This document shows, piece by piece, positions 30,707 to 39,740 of a stretch of DNA of 60,351 bases. The DNA is from RGIG1995 sp045126815. Its GTDB lineage: Bacteria; Bacillota; Clostridia; Oscillospirales; CAG-272. Within the stretch, counting starts at the first letter, position 1. The number at the start of each line of letters is the position of its first letter. The translations under genes were made by a program, and so were the position numbers. Location: contig JBGVPD010000071.1 of assembly GCA_045126815.1 (NCBI GenBank), forward strand, positions 1-60,351, read 5' to 3'. Under the pieces are notes generated by a model. That model ran no database searches and was not told the origin of the DNA. It worked only from the letters and a program-made list of their open reading frames with translations.

Positions 30707-33322
30707 ATGAAGTGGACAGGACTTAATGATTTAAGAGAAGCTTATCTTTCATTTTTTGAGAGTAAAGGACATTTAAGACACAAGAGTTTTCCTCTTGTTC
30801 CGATTGATGATAAATCTCTTTTGCTTATAAACGCAGGTATGGCGCCTTTGAAGAAATATTTCAAGGGTGAGTCAGAACCCCCTCGTCACAGAATGACTAC
30901 TTGTCAGAAATGTATCCGTACCCCCGATATTGAAAGGGTTGGTATAACGGCTCGTCACGGTACGTTTTTTGAAATGCTTGGAAACTTTTCTTTTGGAGAC
31001 TATTTCAAGGAAGAGGCAATAACGTGGGCGTGGGAATTTTGTACCAAGGTTATAGAGCTTCCCGAAGAAAAGATTTGGGTAACGATATACGAAGAAGATG
31101 ACGAAGCTTTTGAAATATGGAATAAAAAGGTTGGAGTTCCTGCCGAAAGAATAGTTAGACTTGGCGACGACAACTTCTGGGAGATCGGAAGCGGTCCTTG
31201 CGGTCCTTGTTCAGAGCTTCACTTCGACAGAGGTGAAGAGTTTGGTTGCGGTTCACCCGATTGCAAACCGGGATGTGACTGTGACAGATTTATGGAATTC
31301 TGGAACCTTGTATTTACTCAGTTTGACGGTGACGGCGCAGGTAACTATACCCCTCTTGCAAAGCCTAACATTGATACGGGTATGGGGCTTGAAAGACTTG
31401 CTTGCGTTATGCAGGGAGTAAACAACCTTTTTGAAGTCGATACTGTTAAAAACATTATGGCAAAGGTATCTGAGATATCAAACGTTAAATATGGCGAAGA
31501 TCCCAAGAAAGATATATCTTTGCGTGTAATTACAGACCATATAAGAAGTACGTCCTTCCTTATTTGCGATGGCGTCGTTCCATCAAATGAGGGCAGAGGA
31601 TATATTTTGAGAAGACTTCTTCGCAGAGCGGCAAGACACGGAAGAATACTTGGAATCAAGGGAACATTCCTTTCGGAATTATGTGATGTCGTTGCAAAAG
31701 AAAACTTAAGCGCATATCCCGAACTTACCGAAAAACTTGACTACATCAAAAAGATCATAGGCATTGAAGAAGAACGTTTTGCTTCAACTGTTGACAGCGG
31801 ACTTGAAATGCTCGGTAAACTTATTGAAACAGCTAAAAATGATAAAACAAATAAGCTCAGTGGAAGTGACGTATTCAAACTTTCCGATACTTACGGTTTC
31901 CCTTATGACCTAACTCGTGAAATATCACAAGAAGCCGGAGTCAGCGTTGACACCGAAGGATATGAGGCTCTTCTCAAAGAACAGAAGGAGAGAGCAAGAG
32001 GTGCGAGAGCAGCGTTAGGTGATTTTGGTTGGGCGGCAGAGAGTTTTGATGAGTTGAAAAAGCTCGACAAGACAGAATTCTGCGGTTATACCGACACTAC
32101 GGCTTATGCTGATATTCTGGCAGTATTTGAAAGCGAAGACGGAGAAAAAGTAACCGTTATCCTTGATAAGACACCTTTCTACGCAGAAGGCGGCGGTCAG
32201 GTCGGAGACACAGGAAAAATATTCGGCATAAACGGTGAATATACGGTTATTGACACCAAGAAACATGACGGTATATATATGCATATATGCAAAGTGAAGC
32301 ATGGAGAATTGATGGAGGGTGACTCTGTATCTGCAACGGTAGATCTAGAGAGACGTAAATCAATAACAAGAAACCATTCGACAGCTCACTTGCTTCAGGC
32401 GGCATTACGCAAGGTTTTGGGAAATCATATTGAACAGGCAGGTTCGTACGTTGACGAAAACAGACTCAGATTTGACTTCTCGCACTTTACGGCTATGACG
32501 GCGGAAGAGATCGAAAAGGTTGAGAATACCGTAAACGATTGGATCTTGGCAGCTTATGATGTAAGTACGGTTGAGACTGATATTGAAACGGCAAAGGGAA
32601 TGGGCGCTACGGCTTTATTCGGAGAAAAATACGGAGATATGGTACGTGTTGTAAAAATGGGCAACGTATCGGCCGAGCTTTGCGGAGGAACGCATCTTAC
32701 TAATACCAGCCAAGCGGCTTTGTTTAAGATCATATCCGAGACGTCCGTATCTGCAGGAACGAGAAGAATTGAGGGCGTAACCGGTAGAGGTGTCCTTGAA
32801 TATATATCTGAAAAGAATAATTTAATAAACACGGTTGCCAAGGAATTGAAGGCAAATAACATAGGTGACATTCCTAAACGAATTGAACTTATACAGAATG
32901 AGCTTAAAGAGACGAAGAAGACTGTTGAAGTTTTGAATACACAGCTTTCAGAAACAAAAACTGCTGATCTTTATAAAAATGCATCTGACGTATGCGGCCT
33001 TAAAGTTGCTGTTATGAAATCTGAAGAAATGAACGTAGACGTTGCAAGAAAGGCTTGTGACAGACTTAAAGATCAACATTCTGACATTGTTGTTGCATTG
33101 GCAGCTATGGCTAACGGAAAATTGAATTTCGTAACTTGCTGCGGTAAAGACGCTGTGGCAAAAGGCGCTCATGCAGGTAATATTGCAAGAATGTTGGGTA
33201 CTTTTACCGGCGGAAGCGGAGGAGGCCGTCCCGACAGTGCAGTATCGGGCGGAAAAGACTCCGGCAAGGTAGATGAAGCGTTGGCAAAGGTATGTGAGTT
33301 CGTAGAGAGCTCGATCGGTTAA
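30707..33322 (+). CDS. alaS: Alanyl-tRNA synthetase
   Basis: An 871-residue class II synthetase. The catalytic domain begins LREAYLSFFESKGHLRHKSF; the editing domain has the HxxxH motif in RNHSTAHLLQAALRKVLG and the late zinc ligands in SAELCGGTHLTNTSQAA. The C-Ala domain (about 755-871) carries GRPDSAVSGG-type Gly-rich sequence. Full length. AAGGAG lies upstream of the ATG. It is unusual in being the third gene behind a TerB/BrxD pair, with no separate promoter in the 14-nt gap. Confidence 0.98.
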   Translation: MKWTGLNDLREAYLSFFESKGHLRHKSFPLVPIDDKSLLLINAGMAPLKKYFKGESEPPRHRMTTCQKCIRTPDIERVGITARHGTFFEMLGNFSFGDYFKEEAITWAWEFCTKVIELPEEKIWVTIYEEDDEAFEIWNKKVGVPAERIVRLGDDNFWEIGSGPCGPCSELHFDRGEEFGCGSPDCKPGCDCDRFMEFWNLVFTQFDGDGAGNYTPLAKPNIDTGMGLERLACVMQGVNNLFEVDTVKNIMAKVSEISNVKYGEDPKKDISLRVITDHIRSTSFLICDGVVPSNEGRGYILRRLLRRAARHGRILGIKGTFLSELCDVVAKENLSAYPELTEKLDYIKKIIGIEEERFASTVDSGLEMLGKLIETAKNDKTNKLSGSDVFKLSDTYGFPYDLTREISQEAGVSVDTEGYEALLKEQKERARGARAALGDFGWAAESFDELKKLDKTEFCGYTDTTAYADILAVFESEDGEKVTVILDKTPFYAEGGGQVGDTGKIFGINGEYTVIDTKKHDGIYMHICKVKHGELMEGDSVSATVDLERRKSITRNHSTAHLLQAALRKVLGNHIEQAGSYVDENRLRFDFSHFTAMTAEEIEKVENTVNDWILAAYDVSTVETDIETAKGMGATALFGEKYGDMVRVVKMGNVSAELCGGTHLTNTSQAALFKIISETSVSAGTRRIEGVTGRGVLEYISEKNNLINTVAKELKANNIGDIPKRIELIQNELKETKKTVEVLNTQLSETKTADLYKNASDVCGLKVAVMKSEEMNVDVARKACDRLKDQHSDIVVALAAMANGKLNFVTCCGKDAVAKGAHAGNIARMLGTFTGGSGGGRPDSAVSGGKDSGKVDEALAKVCEFVESSIG

Positions 33323-33355
33323 AAGTACGTTAAAATATAATATTTAAGAGGGACG

Positions 33356-34471
33356 GTGGTATTGTTAATGAATAACAAATACGTAAAAATCTTGGCATTG
33401 ATAGCTGCGATATTGCTTGTTATGTGTGTAGCGATCGCTGTCTTTGGTAGGGACGAAGGCCCGTCACAAAATAAAAATGATACAAATAAAGACTCTAATG
33501 AAGACGGAGTAAAGGTACCAAGCATAAATCAGCTCGTGTATGCTTTAAATCTGGAGGGCGAGGTAAAATTTGATTTTACGGTTCTTGAGGAAAACTTGAG
33601 AAAGAACGAGAGATTTAAGTCATATTTGATAAACAGCGAATACAGTATGGTTTATCAGATAACCGACGGTTATTCCGAGACTGAGATAAAAGCATATCTT
33701 GGTATTGAGGGTGAACTACCTAAGGTGAATTATTCCCAGAACTTTTTGGTGTTATCGACCGGTAGAAAAATACACGATATCGGAACCAATATCAACACCG
33801 TAACATACAACGATATGGAAGTGCTTGATGTTTTGTATTCAGATGAAGCATACAATGAAAATACGGTTTACGTATACTCGATGAATACGTCAAAGTTTGT
33901 ATCGGGAGAGATTTTAGAGAATTATTATTGGGAAAACGCTATGCCCGAAAGTAATTTTTATATTCCCGAAACAGTTAACCGAGAAGTTTTGTCAAGCGGA
34001 AAGTATCATAAGCTTTACAAGGGGCAAGATGATACCGTTGAGTGTGAATTATATTCGTCTGACGGCGAAAAGGTGATAAGACGTCTTGTTTGCCAAGGTG
34101 ACGTTAAAGTTACGGAAAACAAAGCATCTTTGGTAAAGATTGATTTTGGTGAAAGAAACAAGTATTTCAACACCCAAAATAATGTTTTTTCGGAAGAGTA
34201 TTCGTTTAACACTGATTACTTAATATATAATATTATCACTTATATGCGTGTAAAGAACGGACAGATCCAGCTTATCTTACGAGATGCTTATGATTCGTAT
34301 TTTTATGCAAAGATAGTCGTACTTCCTTTCTCAAACGATACCGAAAACTTGGACTCTCTCGTTGAGAGCATAAAAGTTATAGACGATACTCATATTGAAG
34401 TAGAGTATTATACAGGAACTTATAAGACTTTGGTAAAAGAAACTGTTGAAGTATATAATTTGAACAGATAA
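33356..34471 (+). CDS. Membrane-anchored extracytoplasmic protein of unknown function
   Basis: About 371 residues. One N-terminal membrane segment (about 10-28) is followed by an Asn/Asp-rich linker and a large beta-rich outer domain with no motif I recognise. There is no lipobox (no Cys at the membrane border) and no cell-wall anchor. The start is uncertain: GTG 33356, TTG 33362 or ATG 33368 follow AAGAGGGA (33346-33353). It is 34 nt after alaS and may be read from the same transcript; a bidirectional terminator follows. Confidence 0.7.
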   Translation: MVLLMNNKYVKILALIAAILLVMCVAIAVFGRDEGPSQNKNDTNKDSNEDGVKVPSINQLVYALNLEGEVKFDFTVLEENLRKNERFKSYLINSEYSMVYQITDGYSETEIKAYLGIEGELPKVNYSQNFLVLSTGRKIHDIGTNINTVTYNDMEVLDVLYSDEAYNENTVYVYSMNTSKFVSGEILENYYWENAMPESNFYIPETVNREVLSSGKYHKLYKGQDDTVECELYSSDGEKVIRRLVCQGDVKVTENKASLVKIDFGERNKYFNTQNNVFSEEYSFNTDYLIYNIITYMRVKNGQIQLILRDAYDSYFYAKIVVLPFSNDTENLDSLVESIKVIDDTHIEVEYYTGTYKTLVKETVEVYNLNR

Positions 34472-34482
34472 ATAAAGCTAAT

Positions 34483-34519
34483 AAAAAATGTGTACGGAAT
34501 GTTCCGTACACATTTTTTG
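34483..34519. terminator. Bidirectional terminator
   Basis: AAAATGTGTACGGA pairs with TCCGTACACATTTT around ATGT, with Ts on both exits. Confidence 0.9.
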
Positions 34520-34536
34520 TTAATTTGTAATTATAA

Positions 34537-36069
34537 TTATTTTTCAACAGATTCACTGGGCTCAACGGGTTCAACTACTTCGTATACCGAGTAAGTGAAT
34601 ATTGAGCTGTATCTGTAACCTAAACTTTTATAGGAAATTGACTGGTTGAAGGGAACGTTGTCACCAAGTTCGGGAATCGAAGCTGCCGAATCACAAATAC
34701 GGAATTCATAGTTTCCGTTTTTATCGTCGGGGTTGAGACATTCTGTAAATACAACGTAATGGGTTGTATCTTCGTAGCCGTTATACATACCAACCACAAC
34801 ACCCTCGGGGTGTTTATCGAGCAATTCTTTTATATGTTTTAAAGAGTTGCCGTGATATTCTTTGGTAACGACGGTGTTACCGTCAACAAGAAATCTGGGG
34901 TTGATAAGATAATGGCTGACACTTACGGGGTTGTTCCAAGTAGTTAAACTTCTTGTAACGCCTTTTGTGCCTGTATTTGCCAAAGCAACAGTATAGGGAT
35001 CGGCGTCAAGCTCGTTTTCTTTGTCGGTTCTGAAATCGTAACCGTTTGTGAGCTTAGCTCCCATATTGTGAAGAACCATAGCTTCCGAAGAAAGCTTACA
35101 TCCCTCGTCCATCCAGTCTGCAGCCGATCTGTAACCGTGCGAGAAGAACAAACGGTTGTTGAACGTTACATTCGTCAAGGGTGATGCATACCAACCACCG
35201 CTGTACATATTGTGCTGACTGTACCAGGTGTATGCATAAAGATCTGTTACTTTAACAGTTGTTGATACCTTTTTTGTACCGCACGATACGGTAATGGTTG
35301 AAGTTCCTTCGGAGAGGGCGTAAACGACACCGTTTTCGTCTACGGAGGCTACTTCAGAATTACTGCTTTCCCAGACCATATTTCCAATCAAATGTTCGGG
35401 AGTAAGAGCAGCATAGATATCACGGCTGTCACCAAGTCTTAAGTTGATGTAAGAGCCTTCCATTTCAAGTGTTGCAGATGATACTTTAATAAACTGCCAC
35501 TGTTGTTTCGAGCTGTCATTTTCAAGAGAAAGACCTGCCAAGGAATAGCCGTAGTTTGATCTTGTTGAGGATATCCCCAAAGCAAACTGGGTGTCGATCA
35601 TACAAGAAGGCTTGATAGTGTAGTAGGTTATATTAGTTTCTTCGTTGATGACCGGAACGATCGTAAATTTACTTTGATTTGATATCTCTTCTTTTTTGGT
35701 TATAAATTCGCCTTCCATAATATCAAATTCATAGGAAAGGGAATAGATACCGTTTTCGCTTTGAGGATAGATTATATATGTATTATCATCCTGTCTTTTT
35801 ACGTAAAAATCCTGACCGTTTTGTCCTGATTTGTTTGAAAGATAAGTTTTTCCTTCTTTATCATAGATAAAATCAAACACATCGAGGTATTGACCGGTTT
35901 GACGGTTTACTATGTTATAAATACCGTCATTAAGCTGTGTCGGGTCTGTTTCATTTGTAAAAAGGCTAACTGCCGCTGATGCCGAAATAATAAAAATAAT
36001 AGATGCCAAACTCGCGATGACTATAAACAGAACTAGTCTTTTACAATCAAATCGTTTAATGTAAACCAC
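34537..36069 (-). CDS. Exported protein: ricin-like lectin, Big_2 and C39-like peptidase domains
   Basis: About 510 residues. It has a signal peptide (about 11-33, ending SASA-AV), a ricin-type beta-trefoil-like region (about 45-190, DGIYNIVNRQTGQYLDV), a bacterial Ig-like Big_2 domain (about 200-275, VASVDENGVVYALSEGTSTI), then a C39-like papain-fold region. The likely catalytic Cys is in DEGCKLSSEAMVLHNMG, His in DTTHYVVFTECLN and Asp in FRICDSAAS. It would bind surface glycans and cut peptides. The start may be GTG 36069 inside AGAGGTGG or an in-frame ATT at 36060 with better spacing. Confidence 0.78.
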   Translation of the reverse strand: MVYIKRFDCKRLVLFIVIASLASIIFIISASAAVSLFTNETDPTQLNDGIYNIVNRQTGQYLDVFDFIYDKEGKTYLSNKSGQNGQDFYVKRQDDNTYIIYPQSENGIYSLSYEFDIMEGEFITKKEEISNQSKFTIVPVINEETNITYYTIKPSCMIDTQFALGISSTRSNYGYSLAGLSLENDSSKQQWQFIKVSSATLEMEGSYINLRLGDSRDIYAALTPEHLIGNMVWESSNSEVASVDENGVVYALSEGTSTITVSCGTKKVSTTVKVTDLYAYTWYSQHNMYSGGWYASPLTNVTFNNRLFFSHGYRSAADWMDEGCKLSSEAMVLHNMGAKLTNGYDFRTDKENELDADPYTVALANTGTKGVTRSLTTWNNPVSVSHYLINPRFLVDGNTVVTKEYHGNSLKHIKELLDKHPEGVVVGMYNGYEDTTHYVVFTECLNPDDKNGNYEFRICDSAASIPELGDNVPFNQSISYKSLGYRYSSIFTYSVYEVVEPVEPSESVEK

Positions 36070-36107
36070 CTCTTAATAATTATTTGTTAAACACAAAATA
36101 CCTAAAC

Positions 36108-36136
36108 ATTATACCATATTTATATCAAAGTGTCAA
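36108..36136 (-). promoter_or_regulatory. Promoter of the lectin/peptidase gene
   Basis: On the minus strand TTGACA (36136-36131), 17-nt spacer, TATAAT (36113-36108). Confidence 0.82.
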
Positions 36137-36151
36137 CAAAAGTATTAAAAC

Positions 36152-36170
36152 TTTGTGCAACGTGCACAAA
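36152..36170. promoter_or_regulatory. Operator-like inverted repeat
   Basis: A perfect 7-bp dyad, TTTGTGC and GCACAAA separated by AACGT, lies about 16 nt upstream of the minus-strand -35 box. No regulator is known for it. Confidence 0.45.
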
Positions 36171-36376
36171 AGTGTGGACTTGATTAGTTAATTACAAAGG
36201 GAAAAGGGGGATAGTATACTCAAATATATATAATTTTTTTATGCAACAGTACTAAAATGGTATAAAATTTGCTGTATATAATATAATATGAAGAAAAATA
36301 AAAACTCTTAAAAAGTAAGATGAATAAATACAGGAAAATAAAGTAAAAATTGAAATAAATTCCATAGCCAAAATAC

Positions 36377-36407
36377 GAATAACAATATACCCTTTAAGGC
36401 AATACTT
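36377..36407 (+). promoter_or_regulatory. SigF/SigG-type promoter of sigG
   Basis: GAATA (36377-36381), a 16-nt spacer and GGCAATACTT (36398-36407). The -10 fits the SigF consensus GGNRANANTW at every fixed position; the -35 fits the GMATA of SigG. It lies 33 nt upstream of the sigG start, as expected for forespore expression. Confidence 0.65.
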
Positions 36408-36439
36408 TTCTTGCGTTACAAAAAGCGGGAGGAAAGTAA

Positions 36440-37234
36440 ATGTATTACAATAAGGTCGAAATAAGCGGAGTTAATACATCGAAGCTCAAGACACTTACCT
36501 CCGATGAAAAGCAAGAACTGCTGAAAAAGGCATCAAAGGGAGATGCTGTGGCAAGACAAGAGTTAATCGACGGGAATTTACGTTTGGTTTTAAGCATAGT
36601 ACAAAGGTTTTCAAACAGAAACGAAAATGCAGATGATCTTTTTCAGGTTGGTTGTATCGGTTTAATAAAAGCGGTTGACAATTTTAATACAGAGCTTGAT
36701 GTAAAGTTTTCAACTTACGCTGTGCCCATGATAATCGGAGAAGTAAAAAGATACCTAAGGGACAATAACAGCATAAGGGTGAGCCGTTCGGTAAAAGATT
36801 TAGCTTACAAAGCTTTACAGATAAAAGAAACGTTATCAAAAACACTTTCGAGGGAGCCGACTTTCGATGAGATAACAAAAAAGTTAAATGAGACGGGAGA
36901 GGAGTACACAAAAGAGGCAATAGTAAATGCGCTTGAAGCGATAATGGAGCCTATATCATTATTTGAACCCGTATATAACGACGGTTCATCGTCAGATGCT
37001 TTATACGTTATGGATCAGGTCAAGGACGAAAAAAACACAGATGAGATGTGGCTTGAGGACATATCGATACGAGAGGCTATGAAACGGCTCGGTCAAAGGG
37101 AGAGAGATATTATAAATATGAGATATTTCAACGGTAAGACGCAAATGGAGATTGCAGATGAAATAGGAATATCTCAAGCGCAGGTGTCAAGGCTTGAAAA
37201 GGGCGCTTTATCAAAAATAAGAAAATTTCTTTAA
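36440..37234 (+). CDS. sigG: Forespore sigma factor SigG
   Basis: A 264-residue sporulation sigma factor. The N-terminus NKVEISGVNTSKL is the SigG hallmark that separates it from SigF. Region 2 contains GNLRLVLSIVQRF, DDLFQVGCIGLIKAVDNF and FSTYAVPMIIGEVKRYLRD; region 4 ends QMEIADEIGISQAQVSRLEK. It directs late forespore genes (SASPs, germination proteins), so the organism is expected to form spores. GGGAGG precedes the ATG. spoIIG genes are not adjacent. Confidence 0.96.
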   Translation: MYYNKVEISGVNTSKLKTLTSDEKQELLKKASKGDAVARQELIDGNLRLVLSIVQRFSNRNENADDLFQVGCIGLIKAVDNFNTELDVKFSTYAVPMIIGEVKRYLRDNNSIRVSRSVKDLAYKALQIKETLSKTLSREPTFDEITKKLNETGEEYTKEAIVNALEAIMEPISLFEPVYNDGSSSDALYVMDQVKDEKNTDEMWLEDISIREAMKRLGQRERDIINMRYFNGKTQMEIADEIGISQAQVSRLEKGALSKIRKFL

Positions 37235-37254
37235 CAGTGCTGATTTATGCAAAA

Positions 37255-37302
37255 AACAAAAACTTCGTAACATATACGTTATATGTACGGAGTTTTTTTA
37301 AA
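37255..37302 (+). terminator. Terminator of sigG
   Basis: A long stem (AAAACTTCGTAACATATA with TATATGTACGGAGTTTT, two unpaired bases) and a seven-T tail. Confidence 0.85.
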
Positions 37303-37306
37303 ATTA

Positions 37307-37335
37307 TAGACAGAAATTTGTTATTGTGATATAAT
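37307..37335 (+). promoter_or_regulatory. Promoter of the SPFH/zinc-ribbon operon
   Basis: TAGACA (37307-37312), 17-nt spacer, TATAAT (37330-37335). Confidence 0.65.
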
Positions 37336-37380
37336 ATATATGATAATATAATTTTGAAAAACCGAAAGGAGATTACAAAT

Positions 37381-38613
37381 ATGGGACTTATTAAGGCAGG
37401 AATAGGCGCGTTGGGAAGCACGTTGGCTGACCAGTGGAAAGAATATTTTTACTGCGATTCAATGGATAAAGACGTTATAGTCATAAAGGGGAAGAAACGT
37501 GTAAGCGGACGTTCCTCCAACACAAAGGGAAGCGACAACATTATATCAAACGGTTCGGGAATTGCGGTTGCCGACGGCCAGTGTATGATGATAGTTGAGC
37601 AAGGGAAGATAGTTGATCTTTGCGCTGAGAGCGGTGTTTATACTTATGATAAATCAACCGAACCCAGCATCTTTTCGGGTAATTTGGGTGAAAGTATTTT
37701 AAATACGTTTAAAACTATCGGAAAGAGATTTACATACGGCGGAGATACGGGAAATGATCAGCGTGTGTATTATTTCAATACAAAAGAATTGATCGACAAT
37801 AAGTTCGGAACACCTACTCCCGTTCCTTTCAGAGTGGTTGACACAAAGATAGGACTTGACGTTGACGTTTCTCTGCGTTGTAACGGCGTTTACTCTTATA
37901 AGATCGAAAACCCGCTGTTGTTCTATACAAATGTTTGCGGAAACGTTGAAAGTGAATATTTGCGTGAAGAAATAGACGATCAGTTAAAAATTGAATTTAT
38001 AAGCGCGTTAGGACCTGCTCTCGGCAGATTGTCTGAACTTGAACTTCGTCCAAATCAGATACTTACTCACAAGAGTGAACTTGAAGATGCCGTTAATGCC
38101 GAGCTTTCACGTAAGTGGGGAGAGCTTCGCGGTATTAAGGTCGTAAGTATTGCTATGAATCCGCCCACTCTTACGGATGAAGATGCGGAAATGATAAAGA
38201 CTTTACAAAAGAGTGCTATATTGAGAGATCCTTCTCTTGCGGCAGCAACTTTGGTGGGAGCGCAGGCTGACGCTATGAGAGCGGCTGCATCAAATGACAG
38301 CGGAGCTATGACCGGATTTATGGGAATGGGAATGGCGATGAATAACGCAAATTCAGCGAATATATCTCAACTTTACAATATGGCTTCAACACAACAGACA
38401 ACACAAAATCCCAATGTTACAAACGAAGGTTGGAAATGTGTTTGCGGCAACGTTAACAAGGGAAAATTCTGCTCTGAATGCGGAAGCAAGAAACCCGTAG
38501 ATGCCCCTTTGTTCAGATGTGATAAATGCGGTTGGCAGCCTGAGGATCCAGCTAATCCTCCCAAATTCTGTCCCGAATGCGGAGATAGATTTACTGATGA
38601 GGATATAAAGTAA
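37381..38613 (+). CDS. YdjI-like SPFH protein with C-terminal zinc ribbons
   Basis: A 410-residue protein. The SPFH domain (about 25-300) is of the virion-core-protein-like type (EYFYCDSMDKDVIVIKG, GSGIAVADGQCMMIVEQG, VPFRVVDTKIGLDVDVSLRC). A Gly/Met-rich linker follows, then two zinc ribbons (GWKCVCGNVNKGKFCSECG and FRCDKCGWQPEDP...FCPECG). This is the layout of B. subtilis YdjI, which works with a PspA protein and YdjG/H at the membrane under envelope stress. PspA is not here. ATG 37381 follows GAAAGGAG with good spacing. Confidence 0.88.
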   Translation: MGLIKAGIGALGSTLADQWKEYFYCDSMDKDVIVIKGKKRVSGRSSNTKGSDNIISNGSGIAVADGQCMMIVEQGKIVDLCAESGVYTYDKSTEPSIFSGNLGESILNTFKTIGKRFTYGGDTGNDQRVYYFNTKELIDNKFGTPTPVPFRVVDTKIGLDVDVSLRCNGVYSYKIENPLLFYTNVCGNVESEYLREEIDDQLKIEFISALGPALGRLSELELRPNQILTHKSELEDAVNAELSRKWGELRGIKVVSIAMNPPTLTDEDAEMIKTLQKSAILRDPSLAAATLVGAQADAMRAAASNDSGAMTGFMGMGMAMNNANSANISQLYNMASTQQTTQNPNVTNEGWKCVCGNVNKGKFCSECGSKKPVDAPLFRCDKCGWQPEDPANPPKFCPECGDRFTDEDIK

Positions 38614-38647
38614 TAATTTATTATAACTAGCTAAACGGAGTAAAATA

Positions 38648-39736
38648 ATGTCCGAATTATTGCAATATAAATGTCCGTGTTGCAGTGGAGCTATAGAGTT
38701 TGACAGTAAAGCGCAAAAAATGAAATGCCCTTACTGTGACACAGAGTTTGACGTTGAAGCTTTACTTTCTTACAATGAAGATATTAATGACACATCTGAC
38801 GATGAAATGAACTGGGAAGAGTCAGATTTAAATGTCTGGGATGATAAAGATGTTGAAAACATCCGTGTTTACTCCTGCAAGTCTTGCGGCGGAGAAATTG
38901 TCGGAGACAAAACAACGGCGGCAACAGAATGTCCTTTTTGTGGAAATCCTGTTGTTGTGGCGGAGTTTGTTTCGGGGGATTACAAGCCGGATTACGTAAT
39001 ACCTTTCAAGCTTGATAAAAATGCGGCAAAGGAAGGGCTTATGAAACACCTAGAAAAAAAGCCTTTATTGCCCAAAGTTTTTAAAAGCGAGAATAAGATC
39101 GACGAGATCAAGGGAATATACGTTCCATTCTGGCTTTATAATGCTGACGTCGATGCTGATATAAGATACAGGGCAACGAGGCTGATGAGCTGGAGTGACA
39201 GTAAGTATATATACACCAAGACCAGTCATTATTCAGTTTTAAGAGGCGGTGGTATCGGATTTGAAAACGTCCCCGTTGATGGCTCGACCAAAATGCCGGA
39301 TGATCTGATGGAGTCACTTGAGCCTTACAATATGGATGATGCGGTTGATTTTCAAACTGCGTATCTTGCAGGTTATTTTGCAGATAAATACGACGTATCT
39401 TCGTCTGACAGTAAAGAAAGAGCAAACGAAAGAATAAAGAGAAGCACTGAAGAGGAATTTGCAAGAACTGTTGTAGGGTATTCTTCAGTCATCAAGCAAA
39501 GCGGACGCGTATCACTTAATAACGGCAAGCCTAAATATGCGCTTCTGCCGGTTTGGTTGCTCAATACGACGTACAAGGGCGAAAAATATACTTTTGCCAT
39601 GAACGGTCAGACGGGGAAATTTGTGGGTAATTTACCCATAGATAACGGCGCGTACTTTAAGTGGTTGTCTCTTTTGAGTGTTGGAATTGGAGCTTTAATG
39701 TTCGGCATTACTTATTTGGTGCATATTTTTGGGTGA
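38648..39736 (+). CDS. YdjG-like zinc-ribbon membrane protein
   Basis: A 362-residue protein. Two N-terminal zinc ribbons (YKCPCCSGAIEFDSKAQKMK / CPYCDTEFDVE, then YSCKSCGGEIVGDKTTAATE / CPFCGNPVV) are followed by a beta-rich region with VPFWLYNADVDADI and LPVWLLNTTYKGEKY, and a C-terminal membrane helix (about 338-360). It matches the YdjG family. Together with the upstream SPFH protein it forms a membrane-associated complex in B. subtilis; the same is inferred here from gene order. Confidence 0.85.
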   Translation: MSELLQYKCPCCSGAIEFDSKAQKMKCPYCDTEFDVEALLSYNEDINDTSDDEMNWEESDLNVWDDKDVENIRVYSCKSCGGEIVGDKTTAATECPFCGNPVVVAEFVSGDYKPDYVIPFKLDKNAAKEGLMKHLEKKPLLPKVFKSENKIDEIKGIYVPFWLYNADVDADIRYRATRLMSWSDSKYIYTKTSHYSVLRGGGIGFENVPVDGSTKMPDDLMESLEPYNMDDAVDFQTAYLAGYFADKYDVSSSDSKERANERIKRSTEEEFARTVVGYSSVIKQSGRVSLNNGKPKYALLPVWLLNTTYKGEKYTFAMNGQTGKFVGNLPIDNGAYFKWLSLLSVGIGALMFGITYLVHIFG

Positions 39737-39740
39737 ATGT

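Larger units (their letters stand above)
36070..36439. other. 370-nt divergent intergenic region
   Basis: It holds the minus-strand promoter (36108-36136), a TTTGTGC-AACGT-GCACAAA inverted repeat (36152-36170), an AT-rich stretch with no gene, and the forespore-type promoter of sigG (36377-36407). Confidence 0.8.
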
